Source of the DNA: Breviolum minutum Mf 1.05b.01
Lineage: Eukaryota; Sar; Dinophyceae; Suessiales; Symbiodiniaceae
Reading direction: 5' to 3'
Assembly: GCA_000507305.1 (NCBI GenBank)
Contig: DF239318.1
Span: 124,001 to 188,000 of the forward strand
DNA: 64,000 bases
How positions within the stretch are numbered: the first letter of the stretch is position 1; the number at the start of each line of letters is the position of its first letter. The position numbers were made by a program, and so were the translations under genes. The notes beneath the pieces were generated by a model. That model was not told where the DNA came from, ran no database searches, and saw only the letters and a list, made by a program, of their open reading frames with translations. This document shows positions 30,359 to 40,127 of the stretch, in pieces.

Positions 30359-30450
30359 ACACCCCCAATGGAGAAACAACCATTTGAACATGTATCTCCT
30401 ACACGAGAATAGTGATTTTTGATTGCCATCTTTGTTTACTGGAAGTCAAA
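30359..30450. mobile_element. family G element, degenerate
   Basis: ACACCCCCAATGGAG, CATGTATCTCCTACACGAGA, GATTGCCATCTTTGTTTACT. Confidence 0.55.
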
Positions 30451-30623
30451 TTATTAACTATGTAGTGTATGTAATGCAATGTATTATATTTTATTTTTTA
30501 AATACCGATATGATATGTTTCAATGGGGTTGAATCACCGCCTATGATGCACATGGTGATGCTGTGCAATTTGGACGAGAGCATGCATAGAAGAAGCATCG
30601 TTGATCCACTCAGAACTGTTCTG

Positions 30624-30721
30624 GGTTGGTGGTTTAATTTGTTTCATTTTCAACCCTATTTGGGGAAGATTCCCATGTTGACTAATTAATATTTTTCAAA
30701 GGGGTTGAAACCGCCAACCAG
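30624..30721. mobile_element. family A element
   Basis: GGTTGGTGGTTTAATTTGTT ... GGGTTGAAACCGCCAACCAG. Confidence 0.85.
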
Positions 30722-30831
30722 TGTTTCAATAGAATGCGAAAATGGTCATCCACCCAAAAGTAGGTGTGTAGTTGTACTGAACTATAGGTGTTTTTTTGAA
30801 TATCATTGGATGCCACAGAGTGATAACCAGT

Positions 30832-30984
30832 CGTACAGCCAGTGTGGACCCTGACACACATCTACATACACATAGTGAGCATTTCCTAGACGTTGATTTC
30901 CCTACAATGGCTGGCTTTTTGTGGCGTGTTCCATTCATCATTCGGCCTAAATCTCAGATGGCAGTGAGTCTGGAGACTGACTAG
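30832..30984 (+). CDS. candidate terminal exon
   Basis: SVDPDTHLHTHSEHFLDVDF, PTMAGFLWRVPFIIRPKSQM then AVSLETD and TAG. Acceptor near gataaccag or tacagccag. Confidence 0.5.
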   Translation, partial: RTASVDPDTHLHTHSEHFLDVDFPTMAGFLWRVPFIIRPKSQMAVSLETD

Positions 30985-31110
30985 ACTGTGATCAAGGCTA
31001 TGTCTTTTAGCCCATGACGGATCCATGGAAATATGAGTAAATCTACAAATCTCATGGATGTGTCATGGGTATGGTAGATAAATGTAAATCCATTTCCTTT
31101 CCCTTCATTG

Positions 31111-31277
31111 CGTCAGTGTGGAGTTCAACAGACAAGTGCAGGATGTGTAGCTAACCAACAGGTTTCCGGTTGTGTTTTCGTTGGCTCGTGCAGCTTAGCA
31201 TTTCCAAGATCCCACCAAGGTGTTTGCCAGATGACTGCAGGTCGGAATGGTGCAATTATATTAGCAGTGTAGTGTAG
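31111..31277 (+). CDS. candidate Cys-rich exon
   Basis: LRQCGVQQTSAGCVANQQVS then GCVFVGSCSLAFPRSHQGVC, stop at about 31277. Boundaries are unclear, and a short alternative frame (VEFNRQVQDV) exists. Confidence 0.35.
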
Positions 31278-31329
31278 CCTTATCACACGATGCCAGTTAG
31301 TTGTTGTTGAAATTTGTTTCATGGTTTGA

Positions 31330-32100
31330 TGGAATTCTAGGTTTTGTTTAACAAGAACTTGTTAATGTTCTTTTTTGTTAATGACTTGGGCCCCTAAGAT
31401 GACCGTAAGTCATGTAGGGGAGATGATGTGGACACATCGTTTTTTTTAGTAGTCCAGCATCCATTTTTAAAATCTACCAGCAATGATCATGTGGATCCCC
31501 ATGTCTTTAGTGAAGTGGTGCAGCCTTTTCAAGCCATGGCTTTTTGGCGCATGGAAGTTATGCTCAGATTGCTGAGTTTCTTGTAACGCCAGTGCGACCA
31601 GGGAAGATCTTAATTCGGGGGGGGAGGGAGAAATCGCACCCTTACAAGGGCTGGAAATTTGTACTGTTGCCAGACTAGATTCGCATTGAAATGGCGTTGC
31701 TGGTAAAGCCCCATAAAGGGTTGAGTTTGGGGCGGGTGGTTCCTTTGCAAAAGGGAAGGTGGCACTTTTTGATACCTATGTTATGTTTCTGAAGCATCAC
31801 CCGATTAACTGCAAGGCCCCGTTTTCAATATCCAGATCATTCCAGATCCCATTTTGACGGGCACAAGATCTGTGGTGATGAATCTGACTGTTCCCGGTTC
31901 TTTGGGTCAGTTTTTTTGGGCAGGGGGAGGGGGTTGAAGATTTGCCCTTGGACAAGAGGATTATTTATGATCATTGTGAATCCACGTTTTTTTCCTTTCT
32001 TTTTGTTCCAACTCACAACCAGGATTCATTTATTTTATTTTCTTTTTTTTTTTTGGGGGGGGGGGCGTTTTTTGTTTAACCAAAAGTCAGTCAGACATCA
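31330..32100. other. gene-poor stretch
   Basis: Poly-T and poly-G runs (32040-32070); no supported exon. Confidence 0.4.
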
Positions 32101-32332
32101 TTGAACTTGAGCTTCCATTAGTTGAAATTGTGAAGCAACAATTTCAATTTCCATGGCTCAATAGACGAAAACCTTGAACCACAAAATCTTTGAGGCTTAA
32201 ATTCCAACGGTTTGGGGTTTTGTTTTTCTTTTTCCGCTGAGGCTTTGCCTTTTTGGGCGTGAGCGGCAAAGATCCGTGGGGGAAGCCTGGGCAGGGGTGG
32301 TTGTAGCAGGGGGGACGAAGAAAAAAAACGGA

Positions 32333-32334
<2 letters not shown>

Positions 32335-32364
<30 letters not shown>
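32335..32364. repeat. (GAAA)n microsatellite
   Basis: About seven GAAA units. Confidence 0.9.
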
Positions 32365-32379
32365 AGCATCACTAAATCC

Positions 32380-32533
32380 TACTTGGAGGGCCATCCCAGT
32401 TAGTAAGTAGTTACTTAGTAACCCCCCGTTTATATGCCATGGAAAGGCCATTTGGAAGGGGAACAACCCCAGTTAGAGGATTTACTATTCATAGTTGCTA
32501 ACTTCTTACAAACTTGGATGATCTTGCAAGTAC
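32380..32533. mobile_element. family E element
   Basis: Family E is about 150 bp with ends TACTTGGAGGATCATCCCAT / GGGATGATCCTCCAAGTA. Copy: CTACTTGGAGGGCCATCCCA ... GGATGATCTTGCAAGTA. Confidence 0.8.
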
Positions 32534-32822
32534 AAGCTGGGCCCCGAGCCGATCGTTATAAATGGACGTTATAATCCTTATAAATGGCCGAAAATACATG
32601 GGTAACTGGCTAGGGAAAGTTGGGATTCGGCAGCCACAAGACAATACAAAACAGGATGGTACTGCTCCGAAAGGGACAAACTCCTCAAAGAGATCGCGCT
32701 AAAGGCCGAAGCAGAGCATTTTTTTCTCCCCACAATGAACTTCCCCTTTTTTGATGCATCAACAAAAGAAATCCTGCAAAAAAAAACCACCTACCACCTG
32801 ATTTGAGTAACATAGTTGACTA

Positions 32823-32914
32823 GGTGGTGGTTTCAAACAAATATCTTTTGAATGTTCACCCCTGTGGAAGATTTCCAATCTGAAATATATTTTTTCGGGT
32901 TGAAACCGTCAACA
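32823..32914 (+). mobile_element. family A introner
   Basis: GGTGGTGGTTTCAAACAAAT ... GGGTTGAAACCGTCAACAAG, followed at once by a long open exon. Confidence 0.8.
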
Positions 32915-33208
32915 AGTTCTCTCCCTTGCCCGAGGCCCTGCCCAGAAGATGCGACCGTGATGACTTGTGCTGCATCTTGGCTAATGCTGCGATGCTGCGA
33001 AGGGCTGGAACGGGGACACCCAACAAAAATCATCGAGAATTTTGTGGATCTAAGATGACATATTTTTTCGAAGAGGACATCCTTTTTTTTGGGGGGGGGA
33101 ATTTTTTGACAGATTTGAAATGCATGATAAAAAGCCTGCAAAGAAAAAGGAGATCGTTCTCCCAAGAGATGCACGAAAAAAGATCAGAAGATTCGGAAAA
33201 TCATGGGA
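32915..33208 (+). CDS. long exon, about 98 codons
   Basis: The frame is open from the element edge: FSPLPEALPRRCDRDDLCCI, ILANAAMLRRAGTGTPNKNH and KSLQRKRRSFSQEMHEKRSE. Ends phase 1 at gtagct and joins 33277 in phase (GVPYSRSNNPGGGCYWAGEQ). An internal alternative exon from 33111 (FEMHDKKPAKKKEIVLPRDA) is also attractive. Confidence 0.55.
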
Positions 33209-33276
33209 CAACTGGTAGCTCGATATAAGTGGGGTTGTCCTCCTTCCAAGGAACAGTGGGAAATGAAGGTTTATAG

Positions 33277-33348
33277 GTGTCCCCTACTCAAGATCTAATA
33301 ATCCTGGTGGTGGCTGTTACTGGGCAGGGGAACAACCGAAGATATACT
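33277..33348 (+). CDS. internal exon
   Basis: Acceptor gtttatag, donor gtaagtg. In phase with 32915-33208 it reads VPYSRSNNPGGGCYWAGEQP. In phase 0 it reads VSPTQDLIILVVAVTGQGNN. Confidence 0.55.
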
Positions 33349-33378
33349 GTAAGTGTTTTCCAAGTTGTTTGCACGCTG

Positions 33379-33533
33379 TACGATATACTGCCGATATCAA
33401 CTATGAATCGGTCATGCCCTTGCAACCAGAAAGCAAACAACATAGCCTTTGCAACACGGAAGCAAATGTCGTTTTCCAGCAACATGGCAATAAATTTCCC
33501 CTGGCGCATACGCACCAAAAACTCTTTCTATAA
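33379..33533 (+). CDS. candidate terminal exon
   Basis: ADINYESVMPLQPESKQHSL then CNTEANVVFQQHGNKFPLAH, TAA 33531-33533. Two other frames are partly open. Confidence 0.45.
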
Positions 33534-33620
33534 AATAGCTGACCTCTGTAGGATTCTGTAGGTACGAGTAAAACTATGAACCCGTGGCCCGTGGCAATGA
33601 TTGATATTTAACAAGAGGGG

Positions 33621-33818
33621 TTGTTGCCAGCCGGCCACATTACAGTGATTAGGTTTGTCAAGCTCCTTGAATTTCGTTGGGTGCCGGGAATGCTGTCATG
33701 CTGTACGAAGCGGAATGCTTGCAACGGTATGAAAGTTCATAGAAAAACATATCATGCCCAACACGATCAAGCTATACTAGCCATGTTGATTGATTTAGGA
33801 TCTGTTCGTTGCAGTTGA
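33621..33818 (+). CDS. candidate ORF, 65 codons
   Basis: ITVIRFVKLLEFRWVPGMLS and HRKTYHAQHDQAILAMLIDL. No splice sites are assigned; other frames are open over the GC-rich middle. Confidence 0.35.
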   Translation: MLPAGHITVIRFVKLLEFRWVPGMLSCCTKRNACNGMKVHRKTYHAQHDQAILAMLIDLGSVRCS

Positions 33819-33852
33819 CCTGCTTTTTGTTGCATTCATTTCTTTAGCACAG

Positions 33853-33952
33853 ATGTATGAACCAATTCCCCACCATTTTTACGAACGGAGGAATGGTGCA
33901 AGACGGTGTATCCTGGCTCACGTGCCACCATGTCTGGCAGCTCATGTGCGAG
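33853..33952 (+). CDS. internal exon
   Basis: MYEPIPHHFYERRNGARRCI then LAHVPPCLAAHVR, between agcacag and gttgga. Phase 1 at the 3' end. Confidence 0.6.
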
Positions 33953-34000
33953 GTTGGAAAGGGATGGATTGTCACCGAACCAGTTGCATATTCAACCGTT

Positions 34001-34090
34001 CATGGGATTGGTTTCCCTTAATAAGGCCTTAGCAGGACCTTATTTCTTAGGGGGGGTGGCATTTTTGGGATCCCCTTAGGTTCCCGTGAT
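34001..34090. mobile_element. family I element, truncated left
   Basis: AATAAGGCCTTAGCAGGACC ... CCTTAGGTTCCCGTGAT. Confidence 0.65.
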
Positions 34091-34203
34091 TCAACCTGAT
34101 TAAGGGAGCACCACAAAACCTTCAATTTGTTTGTCCCATCTTTGTTTTAGGGGGGGAAGGGAGCACCACCAAAAAATTGAGTTGGTTTGGTAAAATCTGC
34201 TAG

Positions 34204-34275
34204 GGTTTTGTTTTTGTGGATTGTGAAGCAATACAAGCTGGATCAAATGTGGATTTTTTCAAAGGCTCCATTTGA
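34204..34275 (+). CDS. candidate exon with stop
   Basis: GFVFVDCEAIQAGSNVDFFK then GSI and TGA, after ctgctag. A longer basic frame (FEAKTYSKPKSLSKPLKNAC) overlaps. Confidence 0.45.
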   Translation, partial: GFVFVDCEAIQAGSNVDFFKGSI

Positions 34276-34404
34276 AGCCAAGACTTATTCGAAGCCCAAA
34301 AGTTTAAGCAAACCTTTAAAAAATGCTTGTAGTCTCAGTCATTTGGATTGTAGTTATTCTTTTATGTACATGTCCAATTAAATACAAGCATGTTTAACAA
34401 ATAT

Positions 34405-34508
34405 ACCTGGACCCTCCAAGGGGTGCCAAATTGATGGCAAGTAAGGTGCCAGGTGCCACTTAGCAAACCTTTAGGGTTCAAACACCACCCCTTGGAGGGT
34501 GCTAACAC
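34405..34508. mobile_element. family M element, copy 2
   Basis: ACCCTCCAAGGGGTGCCAAA ... ACACCACCCCTTGGAGGGT. Confidence 0.8.
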
Positions 34509-34908
34509 AGGTTTTTATCTGTTCTTTTGGGGTGCAAAAAAGGCCTCCAAAAAGGAAAAAATGCGAATCCTCTTCCATGGTGGTTTCGAGTGTCATCGTT
34601 TTGTTTGTCTGAGCCATTCTCGAAGTAGTTTTTTTCAATAGAGTGAGATGTAATGTGAATTTTCATCATCATCGCTTTATCCGATATCCCTTCCCAAAAG
34701 TGGAATCAGAGGTCAGTTTTCCCACTGATTTGTTGTTTTGTTTCATAAGGCCGGTTGGCTTTTTCATCTTTTCACAGCGGTTTGCTCTGCGAAGGTCGGT
34801 AGGATAAACCAAGAAAGTTAATTTGGACAAACGTTCTAGTCATAGAATCATAAGCCACTAGCCATAAACCACAAGTCTGTAATAAACTTGCAACTATTTG
34901 ACTTCAAG

Positions 34909-35017
34909 GATACCGCCCTGAAATTAACATGTCCCCCAAAAAGAGACCATCCCGAAAGGACATGTCATCTTCCAACTATTATTTTTCAGGCGACATGTTA
35001 GTTTTGAGAGGAGTAAA
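34909..35017. mobile_element. family F element
   Basis: TACCGCCCTGAAATTAACAT ... ACATGTTAGTTTTGAGAGG. Confidence 0.8.
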
Positions 35018-35042
35018 CCACATTTCTCTAACACCTTTCAAG

Positions 35043-35117
35043 TCATCAAACATGTTGCCGAAGGCTTTCTGCCAAGGATTCTTGGCCTCATTCCAGCGGG
35101 ATGTGGATGATGTGTGG
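35043..35117 (+). CDS. internal exon
   Basis: SSNMLPKAFCQGFLASFQRD then VDDVW at a strong gtaagg donor. A rival frame (VIKHVAEGFLPRILGLIPAG) stops before the donor. Confidence 0.5.
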
Positions 35118-35192
35118 GTAAGGGTGCGGATGGCATGGGAGTCTTTGGAAGGAGGACATCAGGATATCCACAGGATAACACTTGTCAAAAGG

Positions 35193-35245
35193 ACGATGAT
35201 CCCATTTGACTAAGATTTTGCAAACGGGTTGAAACCACCAACTAG
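35193..35245. mobile_element. family A right half
   Basis: CCCATTTGACTAAGATTTTG and GGGTTGAAACCACCAACTAG; left half lost. Confidence 0.7.
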
Positions 35246-35353
35246 CACATTGTCATTCAAAGTTGTCGAGTGTAAAGGATACAGAGCTGCCACTTCATTG
35301 TGAATGTGGGCTACCTCTAGACTAGTGGCATTCAGTAATAGTTTCCTAGGTCC

Positions 35354-35464
35354 TAAGTGGTGCTTTCAAATATATTGGAATCCTCTACCCCTATTAGGGG
35401 GTGGGAAGATGAACCCATTTTGACCAGGATATTTTTCAAATGGGTTGGTTAGTTCAACCACCAG
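35354..35464. mobile_element. family A element
   Basis: CTAAGTGGTGCTTTCAAATA ... GGTTAGTTCAACCACCAG. Confidence 0.8.
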
Positions 35465-35512
35465 GAATAGTTGTCTCATACGTTTCTCCGCATTCTGTTG
35501 GATGTTTCTCAG

Positions 35513-35593
35513 GACATTGAACGCGGGATTGGTCCAGCTTGCACCTGTACCTGGGTCGAAGTGAAAGTTGTGGCATTTCGACTTGGGCAATGA
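35513..35593 (+). CDS. candidate terminal exon
   Basis: DIERGIGPACTCTWVEVKVV then AFRLGQ and TGA, after gtttctcag. The stop lies in the left end of the following L element (CAATGAAAAAA). Confidence 0.55.
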   Translation, partial: DIERGIGPACTCTWVEVKVVAFRLGQ

Positions 35594-35701
35594 AAAAAAC
35601 CTGGTCGTTTAGGGTATATATAGGATTATACTACCCGGTCATGTGTGGATTTTCATAAACCATCTTATAAGGATCCCTATTAAACAACCAGTATAATGGA
35701 A
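35590..35701. mobile_element. family L element
   Basis: CAATGAAAAAAACCTGGTCG, TTTAGGGTATATA ... GGATCCCTATTAAACAACCA. Confidence 0.8.
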
Positions 35702-35752
35702 AGTAGGAGATTTTTTTTGTAGCTCACTTGTTAAAATTTGTCATCCATGATA

Positions 35753-35861
35753 GACCCCAGAAGATTAACATGGAACCTGGAAGTCGAAGACACCCATTTG
35801 CAAAGGAAAATATTTTCCAAACCTTCGTTATTGTGTTCCATGTTAATTTTCCAGGGTGTAT
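35753..35861. mobile_element. family H element
   Basis: ACCCCAGAAGATTAACATGG ... CATGTTAATTTTCCAGGGTG. Confidence 0.9.
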
Positions 35862-35947
35862 CCCCTTGAACTGCTGATACGTAGTTGGTTTCTAGTTCAA
35901 GGATCATTCATGCAACTTACAGTACATGTAATTCATGCATTGTATTT

Positions 35948-36053
35948 ACCCTCCCAAAAACCTACACGGCAATGGAAATTTACGACTTTTAAAAAGGAGA
36001 TGCATCTTCACATGCTTGGGTTTTCCATGTTCATTTTAGTTTTCTGGGTTGTA
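35948..36053. mobile_element. family G element
   Basis: TACCCTCCCAAAAACCTACA, AGGAGATGCATCTTCACATG, TTTAGTTTTCTGGGTTGTA. Confidence 0.65.
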
Positions 36054-36107
36054 TTTGTGCCCAACTCGAGCCGTATCATCTATGTATCTGGCGTGCTCTT
36101 TCACTAG

Positions 36108-36144
36108 GCCTGCTTGGGGGCAAACCGTTGCAGGATAGACAGAG
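36108..36144 (+). CDS. small internal exon
   Basis: ACLGANRCRIDR between ttcactag and gtgagc. Confidence 0.5.
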
Positions 36145-36599
36145 GTGAGCATAGCTATGAGTCTAGTCCTGTTTGGGTGTATGACACAGTACTCCCCTGC
36201 AAAACTATCACATCCCCTGAAAATCAATGGATGGAAGATGACATTTCCTTTTGAATTGATTAGTCTCCTTTTTTTTGGTGGGAGAAATTCGTTCATTTTC
36301 GGGTTGGTAATGAAACCGAAATCATGCCATTAAAAACTTCAGATGTTCAGAATGGACTTGTAGGCTAGGAATCTGTCCAATACCAGGGTTGAAAACAAGA
36401 ATATAGGGGATCATACTACTCAGCTTTTAAGGGAGTAAACCGTAAACCAATATACTGATACCCATTAAAAAGATTATGAAAACTGGGTGCTTTTGGTGCT
36501 TGGTGTCCAAGCTATGGACCTGTAAGGATTACTAAGAAAGCCTTAAGGTTTCTATATAGTTACCCTTTTTCTCCTTGAATTTGCCCTTCTCCCTAACAG

Positions 36600-36711
36600 G
36601 GAAGCTTCTACTTTTTTTTGGTGTGGAAACTTTCCTGGAACCAATTCCATGAACAAAATTGCATGGTGTTTGGACTCTGAGGTTATGACAGCGGCTATGA
36701 GAACGAATTGA
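36600..36711 (+). CDS. exon, possibly terminal
   Basis: EASTFFWCGNFPGTNSMNKI then AWCLDSEVMTAAMRTN and TGA, acceptor ccctaacag. A GTTATG at 36690 could be a donor. Confidence 0.55.
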
Positions 36712-36986
36712 AGAGTTGTAGGCGCCACGACTGATGATTTTGCGAATGGAAACATTCGCATTTGGTTGGTTGAAACGAAGGAAAAGATGGAAGGGAATAT
36801 ATGCCATTGAATCAATTAACAAAATCTATGTACTGTCCATTCGGATCTTAATTTATATATATACGTATATTTACTATATTTGTAGTATATACACATCATG
36901 CAGAATCATACAGCACGTGAAGTTCAAAAACAAATTAACCATATTTACTTGACTTTAAGAATCCAAACATCACCTTCCACCAGCAG

Positions 36987-37068
36987 GTCAAGATGTCCTA
37001 AGGATGAGGGAGCAGTGGAAGAGATGAGCCAAGATGATGGCTCTTGTTTCGGAAGCACCGGAACCTAG
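36987..37068 (+). CDS. candidate terminal exon
   Basis: SRCPKDEGAVEEMSQDDGSC then FGSTGT and TAG, acceptor ccagcag. Confidence 0.5.
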
Positions 37069-37078
37069 GTTTTGATAA

Positions 37079-37417
37079 TTGACCCGTGATTTGATCGTTT
37101 CGTTCATTGAAGTGAGGGAGATAAATTTCCCCCCCAAAAAACGGGTTGTTTTCAAGGTTCCCCTATTGTATCGCACGGTTTTTTCCAATGGTTTCACAAA
37201 AGTTTTCCTAAGAAAAATGAGGGTTCCATATAGTTTACCTCCTTCTCTTGGACTCAACCTTTGTTTGGACGATACTTGTATTGTTGATTTGTTATCAGTT
37301 GATCTCTGCACAAAAATGTATTATCCGATCTACTTAGGTTTTTTGGGTTGCGGGGCATGGGGGGGGGGGGGCGTAGATGTAGCTACAAAAAATGTTGAAG
37401 GAAATCAAAGTTCATAA
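37079..37417 (+). CDS. open frame of 112 codons
   Basis: TRDLIVSFIEVREINFPPKK, VFKVPLLYRTVFSNGFTKVF and LGLNLCLDDTCIVDLLSVDL. Uninterrupted by elements, but the 3' part is G-run low complexity and no splice sites are assigned. Confidence 0.35.
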   Translation: MTRDLIVSFIEVREINFPPKKRVVFKVPLLYRTVFSNGFTKVFLRKMRVPYSLPPSLGLNLCLDDTCIVDLLSVDLCTKMYYPIYLGFLGCGAWGGGGVDVATKNVEGNQSS

Positions 37418-37563
37418 AGCTAGTATGGTGCATACGTGAAAACAAAACACTTGGTTAGGTATGAACAGGCTACACAAATATGAGATTGAGTGGAATAGGT
37501 GAAGGTTCAGGACAAGATCCTTTCAGTGTGACTAGTTTGTTGGTCATGATACTTGTTTCATGA

Positions 37564-37776
37564 TCGGGCTATCATGGAATATCCAAATGCAAAGCTGTTT
37601 GTTACAAAACACACTTACTTTCTGACTTCTGCGCCAAAATCCCAGAGATGTTCATGGTGGGAACGAACTACAAAGCCCATGATATTTCACAAAAAATCAA
37701 CACATCTCCATTTGCCAGGAATCTGTTCATAGCTTACACCCAGCCCCACCAGCCAAAATGCACAAAAAACATGTAA
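37564..37776 (+). CDS. open frame of 70 codons
   Basis: CYKTHLLSDFCAKIPEMFMV, GTNYKAHDISQKINTSPFAR and NLFIAYTQPHQPKCTKNM, TAA 37774-37776. The 3' end overlaps a degenerate family B remnant, so the true exon probably ends earlier. Confidence 0.45.
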   Translation, partial: SGYHGISKCKAVCYKTHLLSDFCAKIPEMFMVGTNYKAHDISQKINTSPFARNLFIAYTQPHQPKCTKNM

Positions 37777-37954
37777 ATGATGGGATAACCCTACTACCCT
37801 CAATGCAGGATTGGACTGTTTGCTATCAACATCTATCAGCCCGTTTTTTTCTGAACACGTCCAAGGAAAGGAGACCTGCCGTGCAGATCAACTAATCTCC
37901 ACGTTTGGGCGACCAAAGCCTTGAGAAAAGGATCCGTTTCGTGATGTTTGGCAA

Positions 37955-38013
37955 GTAAAATGCGGGAAGAAAGGCTGATCTTGGCAATAGCAGAGGGAGA
38001 CATTTTGAATGAC
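37955..38013 (+). CDS. internal exon
   Basis: KMREERLILAIAEGDILNDS, donor at GTGTTT; the frame stays open to 38145. Confidence 0.5.
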
Positions 38014-38118
38014 TCCGTGTTTTTTTGCTTGCATTCTGGAAAGTGTGTTATTACAAGATTCTGTGCATGTTCAATTCAATTTCGTTTCAGATTTTCGAGG
38101 CAGAGAGGTAGTGGTTGC

Positions 38119-38248
38119 ATACTTGGATGTCCCGTTGGAAGTTAGGATCAATGGTTAGCAAATGGGTTTGTAACCTACTTATAAATGGGGTACATTGGGG
38201 ATATAACCCACTGATCCTCACTACGAAGTTCCAACGGGACATCCAAGG
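38119..38248. mobile_element. family C element
   Basis: TACTTGGATGTCCCGTTGGA ... TTCCAACGGGACATCCAAG. Confidence 0.9.
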
Positions 38249-38314
38249 GAACGGTCCAAGACTTTGGTTTCTGATTCTGGATTTTCATCAACCTCACCTT
38301 TCTTTCATATTTAG

Positions 38315-38525
38315 AAGCACACCTGGGTCGCCCAGGTCAGAAAGATATCTTCTCTACGATGTGGCTTGGATGGTTGGTCAAGAGTTTGGCACATCCATGA
38401 GTTCTGGGCACAAATCCCTGCAACTAGCAGATCTAACAGCAGCAAACGTACCTGAAAATAGGCCTAAAGGCCCCAAAAGCAAAGGATCGTATTCCAACCA
38501 TGCATTTTGTGTGGTGCTATGTTAA
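38315..38525 (+). CDS. exon, 70 codons, stop at end
   Basis: STPGSPRSERYLLYDVAWMV, GQEFGTSMSSGHKSLQLADL and TAANVPENRPKGPKSKGSYS, TAA 38523-38525. Acceptor catatttag. Good composition; product unknown. Confidence 0.6.
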
Positions 38526-38802
38526 GGAGTGTGTATGTTGGAGGTATTATGACCTGCACCAACTTGAATCAGTTGCTGTGTTTTTTTGTTTTGCTTTGTA
38601 AAGCTAGTTAGAACTCTACAACTAAATTATAAATTTGCAACTCAATTATAACTTTGACATGTTTAGACAAGCTCTAAACAACTTATCAACTTACAATTCA
38701 AGTTAACCCCATATATAACTTGACTTATCAAACATATGAATACCGAGAGCAACTTTTTTTCAATTGGGTTGGTTCAACCATCAACTGAATCCTACCAACA
38801 AG

Positions 38803-38932
38803 GTCAAACCCGGAGAAGGCTTCAACCTGCAACGAGAAGTCTTTCCACGAGTTGGTTGGATTGCAACTTTTCGGCAGAGAAATTCGGAGATCTGACGGCC
38901 GGGGTCGTGGTTGATGTTGGTGATTTGACAAG
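38803..38932 (+). CDS. internal exon
   Basis: GQTRRRLQPATRSLSTSWLD then CNFSAEKFGDLTAGVVVDVG, between accaacaag and gtataa. The sequence just upstream is the right end of a family A element. Confidence 0.6.
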
Positions 38933-39158
38933 GTATAAGGCTTATAAGGGAATCCGGAATACCTTACAAAAAATACCTGAAGGTTTCAGATGTTTGTAAG
39001 GAATCAATTACACATCATATAGTCAATTTTGCCCAGATTGCTTGTTGGATGGTGATATATAGGTGAAGGTGAAGGGGATTTTTTCTGATGACAGATGATG
39101 TATCTTTGGCTTTTTGGGTGCGGTGAAACACGGTGGGTTGAGTTGGTCTCGTGCTCAG

Positions 39159-39207
39159 TGCGTAAATTGGGAAATGAATCCCGAGTTTGAAAGACGGGTT
39201 CATCTAG
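39159..39207 (+). CDS. internal exon upstream of family A introner
   Basis: CVNWEMNPEFERRVHL plus one base, from gtgctcag to the GTGGTGG of the element. Joined to the next exon it reads ...RRVHLVIHSHEFSAK. Confidence 0.7.
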
Positions 39208-39305
39208 GTGGTGGCAACTCAAATATTTTTTTATGTCCATCCCTATTTTGGGGAAGATTCCCAATTTGACTCATATTTTTCAAAGGGGTTGAAACCACCA
39301 ACCAG
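39208..39305 (+). mobile_element. family A introner, phase-confirmed
   Basis: GTGGTGGCAACTCAAATATT ... GGGTTGAAACCACCAACCAG, 98 bp, between two exons joining in phase 1. Confidence 0.9.
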
Positions 39306-39399
39306 TAATTCATTCCCATGAATTTTCTGCAAAGCACCAGCCGATTATTTGTTATAATCGACGAACTTCACATACCCCATATGTGACGAATGGGGATTG
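39306..39399 (+). CDS. internal exon between A and K introners
   Basis: IHSHEFSAKHQPIICYNRRT then SHTPYVTNGD, donor GTATGT, which is the left edge of a K element. Phase 1 in, phase 2 out; both neighbours agree. Confidence 0.75.
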
Positions 39400-39498
39400 G
39401 TATGTTTCCCTACATGGATGGCTTGAATTTATGGTAAATGTAGGTACATATTCCATCATATTTCTCATACATGGAGCATTTGGGTACTGTTCATATAG
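39400..39498 (+). mobile_element. family K introner, phase-confirmed
   Basis: GTATGTTTCCCTACATGGAT ... GGTAAATGTAGGTACATATT, then ttcatatag acceptor. The exons on both sides stay in frame (...NGDW-EKSSSNCRNC). Confidence 0.7.
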
Positions 39499-39622
39499 GG
39501 AAAAAAGTTCCAGCAATTGCCGCAATTGCCATAGGTTGAAGGTTGAGGGGGTATCCTTACAGAGAAGTTGGATCATTTCCAATGGATCATTTCCACGAAA
39601 CGCTGCAAATCTGCCACATTTG
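39499..39622 (+). CDS. internal exon
   Basis: EKSSSNCRNCHRLKVEGVSL then QRSWIISNGSFPRNAANLPH, ending at gtgaac. Completes a three-exon open chain from 39159. Confidence 0.7.
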
Positions 39623-39698
39623 GTGAACTAAATTTGCATTCATTTCATAATGGAAGGAGCACTGTACTTCAATTTGTTTCGATGCCCTCTTCATCATC

Positions 39699-39866
39699 TA
39701 CAAGGTGGGCCCCTACCAGTTATAAATGGAATTGTAACCCCTAATGAGTAAATGGCCTTATATATATACATATATGTGTGTGTAACTAGGGTTATACATG
39801 TTATACGCCCTATAAATGGAGCTATTTCACCTTACTTATAACCTGGTTTTTGGGCCCACCTTGTAC
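39699..39866. mobile_element. family D element
   Basis: TACAAGGTGGGCCCCTACCA ... TTTTGGGCCCACCTTGTA, intact. Confidence 0.95.
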
Positions 39867-39894
39867 CCCCGAATCCATCTCTTCTTTCCCCAAG

Positions 39895-40013
39895 GTAGCT
39901 CAGTTAAATGCTGCCCGGAGTGGATGTAGCACCCTTGGCACTTGCCCACGTTGGAGCTTGGTCTTACCACCATGGTGCAGGTGCAAATTTCCACCGCAAA
40001 TTCCGGGTGGTTT
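39895..40013 (+). CDS. candidate exon after family D element
   Basis: Two open readings: VAQLNAARSGCSTLGTCPRW from cccaag, or from 39931 PLALAHVGAWSYHHGAGANF then HRKFRV to a GTTTTC donor. Confidence 0.4.
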
Positions 40014-40127
40014 TCAAGGACTTAGGTCTTTTTTTAAATCTTTGTTTGGGTGGTGGTTTGAAACAAGTTTTATTTTGAGGGTATGATCCAATGATCAATG
40101 TATCACTGATATTTTTTCAAATGATCC

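Noticed and set aside
32926..33228. AAA+ ATPase reading of ILANAAMLRRAGTG
   Set aside because: No Walker A or B motif and no conserved spacing; resemblance is too short.
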